64,000 nt of DNA from Janibacter sp. CX7. GTDB taxonomy: Bacteria; Actinomycetota; Actinomycetes; Actinomycetales; Dermatophilaceae. A model generated the notes under the pieces. It was not told where the DNA came from. It worked only from the letters and a program-made list of their open reading frames with translations, and ran no database searches. The DNA is taken from the NCBI RefSeq assembly GCF_024362365.1, contig NZ_CP101464.1, positions 868,001-932,000 on the forward strand, given 5' to 3'. Within the stretch, counting starts at the first letter, position 1, and each line of letters begins with the position of its first letter. This document shows positions 1-8,488 of this stretch, piece by piece. The position numbers were made by a program, and so were the translations under genes.

Positions 1-204
1 CGACTCGGGGGAGAGGGGCGCCAGGAGCTGGATGCACGAGCCGGAGTCGCCGACGCGCATCATCGCCTCGCGCACGCCCTGCTCCTCGTTGGTCTCCTCG
101 TGGGCGAGCTCCATGCCGTAGGAGTCGCGGTAGAAGGCGATGGCCTCGTCGAGGTCGGGAACGGCCACACCGACGTGGTCGATGGCGGTGAAGAGATCAG
201 TCAT
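1..204 (-). CDS. mce: Methylmalonyl-CoA epimerase, N-terminal part (runs off the left edge)
   Basis: Interconverts (2S)- and (2R)-methylmalonyl-CoA between propionyl-CoA carboxylase and methylmalonyl-CoA mutase. The visible 68 residues start MTDLFTAIDHVGVAVPDLDE and continue with AIAFYRDSYGMELAHEE, which is the first beta-alpha-beta-beta-beta unit of a vicinal-oxygen-chelate fold; the His of IDHVGVAV is the usual first metal ligand. The ATG at 204 is chosen because the family normally begins here. The C-terminal half lies outside the window. Divergent from the thiolase at 435; meaB at 1637 also belongs to methylmalonyl-CoA metabolism, so the neighbourhood supports the call. No clear ribosome binding site is visible. 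Confidence 0.9.
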   Translation of the reverse strand, partial: MTDLFTAIDHVGVAVPDLDEAIAFYRDSYGMELAHEETNEEQGVREAMMRVGDSGSCIQLLAPLSPES

Positions 205-220
205 GTTCGCACTCTAGAGA

Positions 221-251
221 GCCGAAGGGGGGCGCCGCGCCCCCCTTCGGC
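221..251. repeat. Perfect 15-bp inverted repeat built from CGAAGGGG
   Basis: Arms at 221-235 and 237-251 are exact reverse complements (GCCGAAGGGGGGCGC). It looks like an intrinsic terminator without a T-run, but it lies between two divergent genes and only 17 bp upstream of the epimerase start, so it cannot terminate either one. It contains an inverted pair of the over-represented CGAAGGG word. Confidence 0.85.
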
Positions 252-321
252 TGTGGTCTGTCCCACCCGCAGGTGGTGCGTGGTCGGGCCCCGACGCGGC
301 CCGTCGTGCCGGCGCGTGTGT

Positions 322-349
322 GGCGGGCCCCACCCGGGTGGGGCCTGCC
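322..349. repeat. Second hairpin in the mce/thiolase intergenic region
   Basis: Arms 322-335 and 336-349 pair over 14 bp with one mismatch; the inner 20 bp (326-345) are a perfect palindrome, GGCCCCACCCGGGTGGGGCC. It sits about 20 bp upstream of a possible -10 hexamer TAGGGT (369-374) for the thiolase gene. It may be an operator or only a GC-rich fold; nothing decides between these. Confidence 0.5.
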
Positions 350-434
350 CTCCCTTCGTCCTCGTCGCTAGGGTGAGCGCAAGCCGCGGCCCGGGACCGG
401 TGCCCGTGGGACCACACATGTTGGAGGCTTTTAC

Positions 435-1634
435 ATGTCCGATCGTCCCGTGTCCGTCATCGTCGCCGGGGCCCGCACCCCGATGGGCCGCATGAGCGGC
501 TCGCTCAAGGGCTTCTCCGGCTCCGACCTCGGCGGCTTCGCCATCAAGGGCGCGCTCGACAAGGCCGGCGTGAAGGGCGAGGACGTCGACTACGTGATCA
601 TGGGCCAGGTGCTCACCGCGGGCGAGGGCCAGATCCCCGCCCGTCAGGCGGCCATCAAGGGCGGCATCCCCAAGAACGTCCCGGCCCTGACCGTCAACAA
701 GGTCTGCCTGTCCGGCATCGACGCCATCGCGCTCGCCGACCAGCTCATCCGCGCCGGCGAGTTCGACATCGTCGTCGCCGGTGGCCAGGAGTCGATGACC
801 AACGCCCCGCACCTGCTGCCCAAGAGCCGCGACGGCATCAAGTACGGCGACGCCACGCTCAAGGACTCGATGGCCTACGACGGTCTCCACGACGTCATCA
901 CCAACCAGGCGATGGGCGCGCTCACCGAGGCCAAGAACGCCGAGAACTCGGACTTCACCCGCGAGGAGCAGGATGCCTTCGCCGCCGCGAGCCACCAGAA
1001 GGCCGCCAAGGCCTGGGCCGACGGCAAGTTCGCCGACGAGGTCGTCCCGGTCGAGATCCCGCAGCGCAAGGGCGACCCGGTCGTCTTCGCGACCGACGAG
1101 GGCGTGCGCGCCGACACGACCGCCGAGTCCCTCGGCAAGCTGCGTCCCGCCTTCGCCAAGGACGGCACCATCACCGCCGGCTCCGCCTCGCAGATCTCCG
1201 ACGGTGCTGCCGCGGTCGTCGTCATGAGCAAGGCCAAGGCCGAGGAGCTGGGCCTGACCTGGCTCGCCGAGATCGGCGCCCACGGCGTCGTCGCCGGCCC
1301 CGACTCGACCCTGCAGGCCCAGCCGGCCAATGCCATCGAGGCCGCCGTGGCCAAGGAGGGCATCGCCGTCTCCGACCTCGACGTCGTCGAGATCAACGAG
1401 GCCTTCGCGGCCGTCGGCCTGGCCTCGGCCAAGCAGCTCGGCCTCGCGGACGAGCAGGTCAACCCCAACGGCGGCGCGATCGCCATGGGTCACCCGCTCG
1501 GCATGTCCGGCGCCCGCATCACCCTCGCGCTCGCCCACGAGCTCAAGCGCCGCGGTGGCGGCGTCGGTGCCGCTGCCCTGTGCGGTGGTGGCGGTCAGGG
1601 TGACGCGCTGATCATCCGCGTGCCGAGCGCCTGA
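435..1634 (+). CDS. Acetyl-CoA C-acetyltransferase (thiolase)
   Basis: Condenses two acetyl-CoA to acetoacetyl-CoA, or runs in reverse in beta-oxidation; cytosolic. The 399-residue length is normal for thiolase II. The acyl-accepting Cys91 is in [10 protein letters not shown], the INEAFA motif follows near residue 320, His353 is in GHPLGMSG, and the second catalytic Cys383 is in CGGGGQGD near the C terminus, so the full Cys-His-Cys set is present. Start: ATG at 435 with GGAGG about 9 nt upstream. MeaB follows 2 nt after the stop, so the two are probably cotranscribed. Whether the role is biosynthetic or degradative cannot be told from sequence, so no symbol is given. Confidence 0.93.
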   Translation: MSDRPVSVIVAGARTPMGRMSGSLKGFSGSDLGGFAIKGALDKAGVKGEDVDYVIMGQVLTAGEGQIPARQAAIKGGIPKNVPALTVNKVCLSGIDAIALADQLIRAGEFDIVVAGGQESMTNAPHLLPKSRDGIKYGDATLKDSMAYDGLHDVITNQAMGALTEAKNAENSDFTREEQDAFAAASHQKAAKAWADGKFADEVVPVEIPQRKGDPVVFATDEGVRADTTAESLGKLRPAFAKDGTITAGSASQISDGAAAVVVMSKAKAEELGLTWLAEIGAHGVVAGPDSTLQAQPANAIEAAVAKEGIAVSDLDVVEINEAFAAVGLASAKQLGLADEQVNPNGGAIAMGHPLGMSGARITLALAHELKRRGGGVGAAALCGGGGQGDALIIRVPSA

Positions 1635-1636
1635 GC

Positions 1637-2602
1637 TTGAGCCGCAGCGTCGACGTCCCCGTCCTGGTCGAGGAGGCCAGGACGGGGACGTCCCGTGCCA
1701 TCGGGCGTCTGGTCTCGCTCGTCGACGACCAGCACCCGGACCTCCCCGAGGTCATGCGGCTGCTCGCGCCGCACACCGGCCGGGCGCACGTCGTGGGCAT
1801 CACCGGGGCCCCCGGCGTCGGCAAGTCGACGACGACCAATGCCCTCGTGCGGGCCCTGCGCGAGCAGGGTCAGCGGGTCGCGGTGCTGGCCGTCGACCCG
1901 TCCTCACCCTTCAGCGGCGGTGCGCTGCTCGGCGACCGCATCCGGATGACCGACTCGGCGAGCGACCCGGGCGTGTGGATCCGCTCGCTCGCCAGCCGCG
2001 GGCACCTCGGCGGGCTGTCGGTCTCGACGCCGCAAGCCGTGCGGGTCCTCGACGCCGCGGGCTTCGACACCGTGCTCGTCGAGACGGTCGGCGTCGGCCA
2101 GTCGGAGGTCGAGATCGCCGGCGCCGCCGACACGACGCTCGTGCTCCTCGCGCCCGGCATGGGCGACGGGATCCAGGCGGCCAAGGCGGGGATCCTCGAG
2201 ATCGGTGACGTGTTCGTCGTCAACAAGGCCGACCGTGAGGGTGCCGACGCGACCGTCCGCGACCTGCGGCACATGATCCAGCTGGGCGAGGGGACCGCCC
2301 CCGGCGGCTGGCGCCGCCGGGTCGTGCGCGCCTCCGCGATGAACGGCGACGGCGTCGACGACGTCGTCACGGCCGTCACCGACCACCTGCAGCACCTCGC
2401 CTCGAGCGGCACCCTGCGCCGGCGGCGCACCGCGCGCGCCCGCGACGAGATCACGGCCCTGGCCATCGCCCGGCTGCGCGCCCGGATGGGCGACCTCGGC
2501 TCGGGTGGGCTGTTGCAGTCGCTCGCCGAGCGCGTCGTCGACGGCAGCAGCGACCCCTATGCCGCCGTCGACGAGCTGCTCACGACCCTCGACATGTCCT
2601 GA
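1637..2602 (+). CDS. meaB: Methylmalonyl-CoA mutase-associated GTPase MeaB
   Basis: G3E-family P-loop GTPase (ArgK/MeaB) that gates cofactor loading and protects adenosylcobalamin-dependent methylmalonyl-CoA mutase. 321 residues; Walker A GAPGVGKST at 57-65, the switch region ETVGVGQSEV near 150, and the guanine-specificity motif NKAD near 196. The start is a TTG at 1637, because no ATG or GTG occurs before residue 40 and the N-terminal helix VPVLVEEARTG is family-typical. It follows the thiolase by 2 nt. The mutase subunits are not in this window; the epimerase at the left edge is the visible pathway partner. Confidence 0.92.
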   Translation: MSRSVDVPVLVEEARTGTSRAIGRLVSLVDDQHPDLPEVMRLLAPHTGRAHVVGITGAPGVGKSTTTNALVRALREQGQRVAVLAVDPSSPFSGGALLGDRIRMTDSASDPGVWIRSLASRGHLGGLSVSTPQAVRVLDAAGFDTVLVETVGVGQSEVEIAGAADTTLVLLAPGMGDGIQAAKAGILEIGDVFVVNKADREGADATVRDLRHMIQLGEGTAPGGWRRRVVRASAMNGDGVDDVVTAVTDHLQHLASSGTLRRRRTARARDEITALAIARLRARMGDLGSGGLLQSLAERVVDGSSDPYAAVDELLTTLDMS

Positions 2603-2636
2603 GTCCGCATCTCCCCAGGGAGATGCGGACTCAGGA
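2597..2636. terminator. Bidirectional terminator hairpin overlapping the meaB stop codon
   Basis: A perfect 19-bp stem: arm 2597-2615 (TCCTGAGTCCGCATCTCCC) pairs with 2618-2636 around a CA tip. The left arm includes the meaB TGA. It separates meaB (+) from the convergent gene ending at 2655 (-). No T-run follows. Confidence 0.85.
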
Positions 2637-2654
2637 CGGTGCGGGAGGGCTGGG

Positions 2655-3212
2655 TCAGAGGCCCTCGGAGACCCGGATCTCGTCGCGGTCGTCGACGTCG
2701 AAGACCGCGCCGATGCAGGTGACGTTGCTGTCCGTCTCGCCGGGCTCGAGGTAGGACGTGTTGCACGTGACGTCGTCGAGGACGTTGCCGTCCTCCATCA
2801 GGTAGAAGGTCAGGTAGAAGGAGTCGGCCGTGCCGCTCGTGTTGCTGACGCTCAGGTTCACCACGTCGCCGGTCGAGTCGATCGACCACCCGCTCTGGAC
2901 GGCGGCGCCGTCGACGGTGATCGAGCCGCCCTCCGAGACGGTGCTCGCTCCGGCCGCGTCGGCATTCTTCGACGAGTTGGCCGACGAGCTGTAGCTCGAG
3001 ACCTGGTCGCTGGCCTCGTTGGCCACGAAGAGGAAGAACCCGCCGACCGAGCAGCAGCACAGGATGACGACCGCGGCGATGATGCCGAGGACCCACCACA
3101 GGGTGTTGTCCTGCTTCTTCGGCGGGATGCCCTGGGGCGCGCTGCCGTACGGCGCCTGGTAGGGGTTGGGGCCACCGGCGCCACCGGGCGGAGGCGGGGC
3201 TGGGTAGGACAT
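2655..3212 (-). CDS. Membrane-anchored extracytoplasmic protein of unknown function
   Basis: 185 residues: a Pro/Gly/Tyr-rich cytoplasmic N terminus (MSYPAPPPPGG...), one membrane segment at about 38-63 (LWWVLGIIAAVVILCCC...) and a Ser-rich linker leading to a C-terminal beta-rich domain of about 100 residues with two Cys that could form a disulfide. The layout resembles actinobacterial proteins with a DUF4352-type domain, but the family is not certain. Start ATG at 3212 with an AGGGGGAT ribosome binding site. Divergent from the kinase at 3315 across about 100 bp, so the two may share a regulatory region. Confidence 0.75.
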   Translation of the reverse strand: MSYPAPPPPGGAGGPNPYQAPYGSAPQGIPPKKQDNTLWWVLGIIAAVVILCCCSVGGFFLFVANEASDQVSSYSSSANSSKNADAAGASTVSEGGSITVDGAAVQSGWSIDSTGDVVNLSVSNTSGTADSFYLTFYLMEDGNVLDDVTCNTSYLEPGETDSNVTCIGAVFDVDDRDEIRVSEGL

Positions 3213-3314
3213 GCGTGGATCCCCCTGGATCTGAGGTGTCTGGACTGGGCGAGTGCCCTGGGTCGGCAGTCTACGTCCCGGTAGCCGGGCCCGGCCGTCT
3301 ACGCTGGCCCGGAC

Positions 3315-4808
3315 ATGACTGACGACACAACGCCCGAGCTCATCGGTGGCCGCTACGAGCGCCTGCGACCGATCGGCCGTGGGGGTATGGGCACCGTGTG
3401 GCTGGCTCGCGACACCGTCCTCGGCCGCCGGGTGGCGGTCAAGCAGATCGGTGACTTCCCCGGCGAGAGCGAAGGGGAGACCCGTCGCGCCATGCGCGAG
3501 GCACGGGCCGCGGCCGCGCTCAACCACCCCAACGTCGTCGCCGTCTACGACGTCACCGAGCACGACGGCACCCCGTGGCTGGTCATGGAGTACGTCGCCG
3601 GCCCGACCCTCTCGTCGGCGGTGCGCGAGCGCGGCCCGATGACGCCGAAGGGAGCGGCGGACCTCGGTGCGCAGCTCGCGGGCGCGCTCGCGGCGGCGCA
3701 CCGGGCGGGCATCGTCCACCGCGACGTCAAGCCGGCCAATGTCCTCATCGGCGGGGGCCGCCCCAAGCTCGGCGACTTCGGCATCGCCCGGGCCGGCACC
3801 GACGACCAGCTGACCCAGACCGGTCTCGTGACGGGCACCCCCAGCTACATGGCCCCCGAGGTCGCCGTGGGCGGCGAGGGTGGCGAGTCCGCGGATGTCT
3901 GGGCGCTCGGCGCGACGATCTACTTCGCCGTCGAGGGCCAGGACGCCTACCCCTCGCAGGGCAATGCCCTGGCGACCCTGCGGAGCATCTCCTCGCGGCC
4001 CCCGCGCCGCCCGGAGCGCGCCGGCCCGCTCGAGCCCGTGCTCGCCGACATGCTCTCCCGCGACACCGCACGTCGCGGCACGATGGCCCAGGTCCTGCGC
4101 CGGCTCGAGAGCGTCGCCGCCGGTGGCACGGCCGGCGCCTCGCCCGCACCCGCCGCGACGACCGTGGCACCCGCGGCGGGGGCTGCGGGACCGGTGGGAG
4201 CCCCCCTTCAGACCGGGCAGGCGCCGCCGCCGCGCCGGGGCAATGCCCTGCTGTGGGCCCTGCTCGTCGCCGGTGTCGTCGCGCTGGCGGTCGGGGCGAT
4301 CGCCTTCGCGATGTCGCAGGGGGACAGCACCGGGAGCGGTGGCTCGTCGTCGACCGGTACCCAGCAGGAGCCGACCTCCAGCGAACCGGAGACGCTCACC
4401 GAGACGACGACGGAGACGACGACCTCGACCCCCACCCAGTCGTCCACCTCCGAGAGCTCCTCGGAGGAGCCCACGAGTCCGGACGCGGACGAGGAGCAGA
4501 TCGGCGGGGACGAGGCGCGCGACTTCATCGACACCTACTTCGCGACCGTGACGAGCGACCGCGATGCGGCCTGGGACATGCTCGCCCCGACGCGGCAGAC
4601 CGACCGGGCCGGCTACGACGGCTTCTGGGACTCGATCGACAAGGCCAAGGTCACGGACCTGTCGTGGGACGAGGACGCGAGCGCCGCGACCGTCACCATC
4701 GAGTACCACCCCAAGGCCAAGGGCAAGGGCAAGGCCAAGCCCCCGAGCGCCGAGACCCACACCTATGTGCTGACCCGCATCGACGGTCAGATCAAGATGA
4801 CGAAGTGA
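3315..4808 (+). CDS. Transmembrane serine/threonine protein kinase (PknB type)
   Basis: Hanks-type kinase, 497 residues. Kinase domain at about 14-270: Gly-rich loop GRGGMGTVW (21-29), ATP-anchoring Lys43, catalytic HRD at 135-137 in HRDVKPANVL, DFG at 154-156 and APE at 180-182. One transmembrane helix at 311-333, then a Ser/Thr/Glu-rich linker and an extracellular domain of about 100 residues, possibly NTF2-like, instead of the PASTA repeats of true PknB. All catalytic residues are present, so it should be active. A possible -10 TACGCT at 3300-3305 lies 9 nt before the ATG, suggesting a very short leader. Confidence 0.92.
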   Translation: MTDDTTPELIGGRYERLRPIGRGGMGTVWLARDTVLGRRVAVKQIGDFPGESEGETRRAMREARAAAALNHPNVVAVYDVTEHDGTPWLVMEYVAGPTLSSAVRERGPMTPKGAADLGAQLAGALAAAHRAGIVHRDVKPANVLIGGGRPKLGDFGIARAGTDDQLTQTGLVTGTPSYMAPEVAVGGEGGESADVWALGATIYFAVEGQDAYPSQGNALATLRSISSRPPRRPERAGPLEPVLADMLSRDTARRGTMAQVLRRLESVAAGGTAGASPAPAATTVAPAAGAAGPVGAPLQTGQAPPPRRGNALLWALLVAGVVALAVGAIAFAMSQGDSTGSGGSSSTGTQQEPTSSEPETLTETTTETTTSTPTQSSTSESSSEEPTSPDADEEQIGGDEARDFIDTYFATVTSDRDAAWDMLAPTRQTDRAGYDGFWDSIDKAKVTDLSWDEDASAATVTIEYHPKAKGKGKAKPPSAETHTYVLTRIDGQIKMTK

Positions 4809-4820
4809 TCGGAGTCCCCT

Positions 4821-5132
4821 GTGCTGCTTGCCTTCTCGATCGCCCCGGCCACGCCTGACCCGACCGGTTCCTACGCCGAGGCCGTGGCCGCCGCCCTGCG
4901 GGTCGTGCGTGACAGCGGGCTGCCGCACGACCTCGGCTCGATGTTCACGACGATCGAAGGGGAGTGGGACGAGGTCATGGCCGTCGTCAAGGGCTGTGTC
5001 GACGCGATGGGGCCCTACGGAGACCGGGTGAGCCTGGTCATGAAGGCCGACATCCGCGCCGGTCGCTCGGGCCAGATGAGCGCCAAGGTCGAGCGGGTCC
5101 GGGGCCTGCTCGACGACCCGACGCAGTCGTGA
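4821..5132 (+). CDS. Thiamine-binding protein, MTH1187/YkoF family
   Basis: A 103-residue ferredoxin-fold protein of the DUF77/MTH1187 family. Typical elements are LLAFSIAPATPD at the N terminus, GLPHDLGSMFTTIEGEWDEVMAVVK in the middle, and RVSLVMKADIR before the last helix. Family members bind thiamine or related small molecules, usually as tetramers in the cytosol. Start is GTG at 4821 with GGAG upstream. It lies 12 nt after the kinase gene and could be cotranscribed, though no functional link is obvious. Confidence 0.8.
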   Translation: MLLAFSIAPATPDPTGSYAEAVAAALRVVRDSGLPHDLGSMFTTIEGEWDEVMAVVKGCVDAMGPYGDRVSLVMKADIRAGRSGQMSAKVERVRGLLDDPTQS

Positions 5133-5221
5133 CGATTTTGTGACCTTCGGGGGTCTTTGGGATGGTGGATCGTCCGCCACCTCGGTGGGCACCCCCTGAT
5201 GTCCCACGGAAAGTCCCCGAT

Positions 5222-5866
5222 GTGAGCACGCTCCTGCAGCGCGTGGCCGGCGCGATCCTGGCCCTCCTCGGCCTCGTCGCCGCGGTGGTCGGCGGTTGGT
5301 TCCTCGCCAACCTCGGCACCTCCGGCACCGCCACCTTCACCGCCGAGCCCGGCCAGCGCGTCGTCGTCCTCGAGCCCGACGTGCTCAACCGCGTCGACCA
5401 CCCCGTCGAGATCACCGCGACCGGCTCCGGCCGCATGTGGTCCGGGACCGCGCGCCCCTCCGACGTCGAGGCCCTCCTCGGCGACGGCGCCCGCGCCCAC
5501 GTGGCCGGTGTCGACGTCTCCGACTGGGCCCTCGTGAGCACCGACGAGGGCTCCGGCAAGGCGGTCTCGCCGGGCACCCTCGACGTGTGGCAGGAGACGA
5601 CCACCGGCGACGGCGAGGTCACCCGCACCATCGAGCAGGCCGACGCCCCGCAGACCCTCGTCGTCGCGGCCCCCACGGGCGCCGAGGTCGACTCCGTGAC
5701 GATGACCGTCGTCGACGGTGGTTGGGGCACGAAGGCCCTGACGACCCTCGTCGTCGGCATCGTCGTGCTGCTGCTCGGCCTGGCCCTGCTCGCCCGCTCC
5801 TTCGGGCGCCTCGGCGGTCGCCGTGACCGGACCGCCCGCCCGACCACCGAGGAGGCCCGCGCATGA
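5222..5866 (+). CDS. Membrane protein of unknown function with two transmembrane helices
   Basis: 214 residues: helix at 8-30 (VAGAILALLGLVAAVVGGWF), an extracytoplasmic domain of about 140 residues, and a second helix at about 171-191, then a short basic Thr-rich tail. GTG at 5222 is preferred over the in-frame ATG at 5162 because the 60 nt between them are full of A/T third positions, unlike every gene here, and GGAAAG precedes the GTG. The stop overlaps the next start (ATGA at 5863), so it is translationally coupled to the putative lipoprotein. I do not recognise the family. Confidence 0.75.
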   Translation: MSTLLQRVAGAILALLGLVAAVVGGWFLANLGTSGTATFTAEPGQRVVVLEPDVLNRVDHPVEITATGSGRMWSGTARPSDVEALLGDGARAHVAGVDVSDWALVSTDEGSGKAVSPGTLDVWQETTTGDGEVTRTIEQADAPQTLVVAAPTGAEVDSVTMTVVDGGWGTKALTTLVVGIVVLLLGLALLARSFGRLGGRRDRTARPTTEEARA

Positions 5867-6831
5867 GCCGCCGTCTGACCCCCTTCGTCCTGGCCCTGCC
5901 GCTCGCCCTCGGTGGCTGCGGCGTCGGCTCGTCCATCGCCGGTGTCCACGACGCCCCGGCCGAGCGCTCCGACGGCGCGTCGATCACGACGACGACCGCG
6001 ACCAAGGTCGCCAGTCGGGTCGTCGGCGACGTCGCCGGCGTGAGCCTCGCCGAGGACGACACCCGGCTGCGCAAGGAGCTGCTCAGCGGCCCCGCCCTGC
6101 GCGAGATCGAGGCCGTCGTCACGAGCAAGGACGTCTCCGGCCGCTCCACGGCCACCCCCAAGGACCTCGAGGTGCTCGCGGTCAGCCGCGGCACCGACTG
6201 GCCTCGGGCCGTCCTCGCGACCTCGCGCACCGGCGACGTGCAGCACCTGCACGTGCTCGTCGCGCAGAGCGCGGACCGGGCCTACACGCTCTTCGCCGAC
6301 GTGCCGATGGCCGCCGGGGCGAGCGTCCCCGCGCTGCCGCCCGTCGAGGAGGGAGCCGCGGTCAAGCTCTCCTCCGCGCCCGAGCAGGACGTCACCTCCG
6401 CCGCCAATGCCTGGGCGAAGGGGGTCGCCTTCCCCGCGTCGAAGAAGGCCTCCAAGGAGGTGTCCGTCGGCGACGGCTTCTCCCAGGCGCTGAAGAAGAA
6501 CGCCGCGAAGACCAAGGAGGACCTCGGGGACCTCGGCTACTACGCGCAGCGCCAGACGGTGGCCAAGGGCGAGACGGTGAGCTTCGAGCTCGCCGACGGC
6601 GGGGCGATCACCTTCCTGCCGATGACCCGCACCGACACGATCCGCGCGACCAACAAGCTCAAGGAGCTCAAGGTCCGCGAGCCGGCGCTCAAGTACGTGC
6701 TCGACGCGTCGACGGTGGAGCGCGCGCTCTCGGTCAAGCACGTCGAGACCCTCGCGCTCGTCACCCCGGAGCAGGGCAAGGCCCGCGTCGTCGGTGCCAG
6801 CGAGGTCGTCGCCTCCGCAGCCGGCAGCTGA
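5863..6831 (+). CDS. Putative lipoprotein of unknown function
   Basis: 322 residues. Basic start MSRRLTP, hydrophobic stretch, then a lipobox LALGGC with Cys19 as the likely lipidated residue; the rest is a Thr-rich linker and an Ala/Lys-rich extracytoplasmic domain with no cysteines beyond the lipobox. No catalytic motif is recognisable. The start overlaps the upstream membrane protein by 4 nt, so the pair probably works together at the cell surface. The YbbN-like gene follows after 70 nt. Confidence 0.75.
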   Translation: MSRRLTPFVLALPLALGGCGVGSSIAGVHDAPAERSDGASITTTTATKVASRVVGDVAGVSLAEDDTRLRKELLSGPALREIEAVVTSKDVSGRSTATPKDLEVLAVSRGTDWPRAVLATSRTGDVQHLHVLVAQSADRAYTLFADVPMAAGASVPALPPVEEGAAVKLSSAPEQDVTSAANAWAKGVAFPASKKASKEVSVGDGFSQALKKNAAKTKEDLGDLGYYAQRQTVAKGETVSFELADGGAITFLPMTRTDTIRATNKLKELKVREPALKYVLDASTVERALSVKHVETLALVTPEQGKARVVGASEVVASAAGS

Positions 6832-6901
6832 CGGGCCCGACCGGCTCCCGGCGCTCGACGCCGGGTGCCGGCGGCCCGGGCCGGTGGGGGACAATGACGG
6901 C

Positions 6902-7888
6902 ATGAACGACCCGACCCGAGCCCTGCGCGGCGCCGTCGACCTCTCCGGGCTCGGCGCCCCCGCCCGTCCCGACTCCCCGGCCGCTGGCGCCGGTGCACCG
7001 CGTGGTGCCGCTGGGGGTGCGGCCGCTGGCGGCGCGCCTGCTGGTGCGCCCCCCGCCGGTGCTCCCGCCGGTGGTCTCGACGCCATGCTCGTCGAGGCGA
7101 CCGACGCGACCTTCAACCAGATCGTCGGCCGCTCCAGCGTCGTGCCCTCCGTCGCCGTCGTCTGGTCGTCGCGGCAGCCGCAGAGCAAGGCGCTGCTCGA
7201 CGACGCGCTCGACATCGCCGGCGCCCTCGACGGTCGCCTGCAGGTCGTGAGCATCGACATCGCGACCAACCCCCAGATCACCCAGGCGATCCAGCCGCCC
7301 GAGGTGCCCCTCGCCCTCGGTCTCGTCGGCGGGCAGCCGGTGCCGCTCTTCAGCGGGCTCGTCGACCGCGAGCAGTTCCGCCAGGTCGTCGACCAGCTGC
7401 TGCAGGTCGCGGTCCAGCACGGGGTCACCGGACGGGTCAGCGGCGCGGCCGCGCCCGAGGGCGCCGAGGACGAGCTGCCGCCCCTGCACCAGGAGGCCTA
7501 CGAGGCCATCGAGCGCGACGACCTCGACGCGGCGGCCGCCGCCTACGAGCAGGCCATCGCCGCCGACCCCAAGGACACCGAGGCCCAGCTCGGGCTCGCC
7601 CAGGTCGGCCTGATGCGCCGTACCCGCGGCGTCGACCTGCAGGCCGCCCGCGAGGCAGCTGCCGGAGACCCGCAGGACATCGACGCGGCCCTCGTCGTCG
7701 CCGACCTCGACGTCCTCGGCGGGCACGTCGAGGACGCCTTCACCCGGCTCATCGACCTCGTGCGGGTCACGGCCGACGAGGACCGCGAGCGGGTCAAGGC
7801 GCACCTGCTCGACCTCTTCTCCGTCGTGGGCTCGCAGGACGAGCGCGTGCGCAAGGGCCGCACGACGCTCATGAGCGCGCTCTTCTAG
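6902..7888 (+). CDS. YbbN-like thioredoxin-fold/TPR protein lacking the CxxC motif
   Basis: 328 residues. A low-complexity Ala/Gly/Pro linker (about 20-60) is followed by a thioredoxin-like domain (about 68-172) and a C-terminal tetratricopeptide region (about 195-328). This order matches the co-chaperone YbbN family. At the thioredoxin active-site position the sequence reads VVWSSRQPQS, so both redox cysteines are missing and a redox role is unlikely; a chaperone or adaptor role is inferred. Start ATG at 6902 follows GGTGGGGGA. An upstream in-frame ATG at 6794 lies inside the lipoprotein gene and is rejected. Confidence 0.87.
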   Translation: MNDPTRALRGAVDLSGLGAPARPDSPAAGAGAPRGAAGGAAAGGAPAGAPPAGAPAGGLDAMLVEATDATFNQIVGRSSVVPSVAVVWSSRQPQSKALLDDALDIAGALDGRLQVVSIDIATNPQITQAIQPPEVPLALGLVGGQPVPLFSGLVDREQFRQVVDQLLQVAVQHGVTGRVSGAAAPEGAEDELPPLHQEAYEAIERDDLDAAAAAYEQAIAADPKDTEAQLGLAQVGLMRRTRGVDLQAAREAAAGDPQDIDAALVVADLDVLGGHVEDAFTRLIDLVRVTADEDRERVKAHLLDLFSVVGSQDERVRKGRTTLMSALF

Positions 7889-8011
7889 ATCACCGGCCGC
7901 GGGTGGCGTGAAGTTGGCAACGACGACACGCTGCCCGTGACCTCGACTTGACCGACCCGTGATCTGTCTGTGACCATCGGTGCGCCCCTGCGCCTATCCG
8001 GAAGCCACGCC

Positions 8012-8488
8012 ATGCGTCACCTGCCCAAGATCACGACCGCCCTGTCCGCCCTCGCGGTCGCCGCCACCGGTGGTGTCGCTGCCGAGACCGTCGCCCCGAC
8101 GCCGGCGGAGGCCGCCACGAAGGTCACCGCCTCGTCGGGCGACCGCACGGACGCCACGACGCTCGCGAAGTCGCGGGTCAGCAAGACCCCCTACCGCTAC
8201 GGCGGCACCTCGCTGTGGACCGGCGCCGACTGCTCCGGCTTCGTCCAGACGGTCTTCGCCAAGCAGGGCGTGAAGCTCCCGCGCACCGTCTCCCAGCAGA
8301 AGGCGGCCGTGCGCCAGACCTCGAAGACCTGGCTGCGCCCCGGCGACCTCGTCTTCTACGGCAGCTACCACGTCGGCGTCTACGTCGGCAACGGCTACAT
8401 CGTCGACGCGCCCTCCTCGGGCCGCGTGGTCAGCAAGCGCAAGATGTGGTCCGGCTCCCGGACCTACGGCACGCTGCGCCCGGCCTGA
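8012..8488 (+). CDS. Secreted NlpC/P60 peptidoglycan endopeptidase
   Basis: 158 residues. Signal peptide at 1 to about 35 (MRHLPKITTALSALAVAATG, AEAA near the cleavage site), then one NlpC/P60 domain: nucleophile Cys74 in GADCSGFVQ, His120 in SYHVGVYVGNG, and a third polar position near Asp132. Such enzymes cut D-Glu-diaminopimelate bonds in wall peptides. ATG 8012 is chosen over GTG 7970 because it gives a proper signal-peptide N terminus and GGAAG lies upstream. The last 25 nt overlap the convergent glgB gene. Confidence 0.88.
   Translation: MRHLPKITTALSALAVAATGGVAAETVAPTPAEAATKVTASSGDRTDATTLAKSRVSKTPYRYGGTSLWTGADCSGFVQTVFAKQGVKLPRTVSQQKAAVRQTSKTWLRPGDLVFYGSYHVGVYVGNGYIVDAPSSGRVVSKRKMWSGSRTYGTLRPA

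Noticed and set aside
201..1538. Long open frame on the minus strand opposite the thiolase
   Set aside because: It is a high-GC shadow frame rich in Gly/Asp/Arg/Val; the plus-strand frame has full thiolase motifs and a ribosome site. The same holds for the many long antisense frames over glgB, glgP, gatA-gatB, ilvB and others.
2655..5207. A single 850-residue minus-strand protein
   Set aside because: Its upstream 660 residues are the antisense of the kinase gene; only the C-terminal 185 residues from ATG 3212, with a ribosome site, look like a gene.
7889..8011. c-di-AMP (ydaO) riboswitch before the NlpC/P60 gene
   Set aside because: Such riboswitches are common upstream of wall hydrolases in actinobacteria, but none of the conserved blocks could be recognised in these 123 nt.
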